From Anopheles merus (lineage: Eukaryota; Arthropoda; Insecta; Diptera; Culicidae): 64,000 nucleotides of DNA. Positions 63,385-64,000 of this stretch are shown piece by piece (the first letter of the stretch is position 1; each line of letters starts with the position of its first letter). The DNA is taken from NCBI RefSeq assembly GCF_017562075.2, contig NC_054085.1, positions 24,058,433 through 24,122,432 on the forward strand. The letters are read 5' to 3'. The translations under genes were made by a program, and so were the position numbers. The notes beneath the pieces are model-generated. The model made no database searches and was not told where the DNA came from. It saw only the letters and a program-made list of their open reading frames with translations.

Positions 63385-64000
63385 GCTGTTATTTGCCCTT
63401 TTTCATCGTTACAAAGTTAACCTACACTGTAGTTTGTAACGATCTAAAACATTCGTTACAAAGAGCTAAAAACCAATCAAAACATTCGAAAACTACTTAA
63501 CCATCCGATGTGTCAATGTTAAACTAACCAAACTCATTATTAGATTTCTTCCCCCATCAGGTCAGGTGTTTAAATTTATTGATTGCTTCGCAAAGCCCAG
63601 ACACTAAGTCTACTAATTTGCTGATGGATACAAAACCAAATTCAGCAAGCCCGACATTGTAATGGATACCGCCAGCATGCCAATGTCCACATTGACAGCT
63701 AAGTGTACTTCAAAATGTACCTTCGAACCTTTTTTCTGCCCGCCGAAGGTAGGCGAGGTTTTGGCATAGTTTGGGCCGATTGGCAAATTTCACTCTCGAA
63801 CCAAAACCCAAAGTAGCTGTGCTGCGATATACCTGCGATCGAGCACACGATGCTGGCAAGTCATTCCCGCTGGGCTGGGCATCGTATGCTGGCCAAAAAA
63901 GCGTAAAAGATCAATTTGACTAAAAGCACCAACAGGGGCGTGGTGCACATACACACTGCCCGGGAAACACGATGGAACGGCACCAGGCTAGGGCCTCGTT
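63385..64000. other. Intergenic DNA at the window edge
   Basis: Nothing recognised. GC content rises after 63600, which may mean that a gene or regulatory region starts beyond the window. Confidence 0.35.

Overview
The window looks like nuclear DNA of an Anopheles mosquito. Three things point there. Genes have short introns (67-112 bp). Several pieces match, from memory, the SINE200 tRNA-derived SINE (around 7360, 36026, 44397 and 63270). Coding islands are sparse and sit in AT-rich DNA full of small transposons, CA/TG microsatellites and retroelement remnants. I found no bacterial operons, rRNA, genuine tRNA genes or CRISPR. Gene names are not assigned because no family member could be matched with certainty.

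Protein-coding content I can support: (1) two paralogous secreted cuticle-type proteins on the minus strand, at 19717-21210 (420 aa) and 39382-41141 (487 aa). Both have four exons with the same phases; exons 2 and 3 are exactly 103 and 214 bases in both genes. Each encodes a signal peptide, a divergent Rebers-Riddiford (chitin_bind_4) domain, a long Pro/Gln/Gly/Ser/Thr-rich middle, and a shared C-terminus with a Leu-rich helix, an LVYVPI motif and a terminal CxxC. The first probably has an upstream leader exon at 21896-22042. (2) A small two-exon gene on the plus strand (44634-45165, 154 aa) for a secreted protein of unknown family, with a TATA box and initiator upstream. (3) A putative TATA promoter and long leader on the plus strand (27840-28800) with two small ORFs joined stop-to-start. 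A group of minus-strand ORFs at 42958-43760 may be another small gene or a decayed one.

The rest is mostly repeats. From left to right: a foldback MITE (2421-2667); SINE200 head (7359); a serine protease exon fragment present twice around a Tc1 transposase remnant (8749-9582); a nested complex at 11770-13800 with a piggyBac-like TTAA MITE inside a long inverted-repeat element, which also holds a TAGTGATGGG-ended element; a pogo/Tigger-like MITE inside another of the same type (13848-14573); tandem BEL/Pao LTR-gag remnants (29700-33150); a degenerate minisatellite split by a SINE (35930-36560); a hAT-type MITE with a perfect 8-bp target duplication (36936-37346) and a second copy interrupted by a related foldback element (48971-49944); another foldback MITE (42266-42455); non-LTR retrotransposon 3' ends (48298-48800, 55190-55420); and an interspersed repeat (60093-60877). 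Microsatellites include a 98-bp AC run at 61995.

The two cuticle genes probably act together as structural proteins of the extracellular matrix or cuticle. They lie about 18 kb apart, and the space between them has been invaded by a BEL element. All calls rest on reading the sequence and on remembered family features; no search was run.
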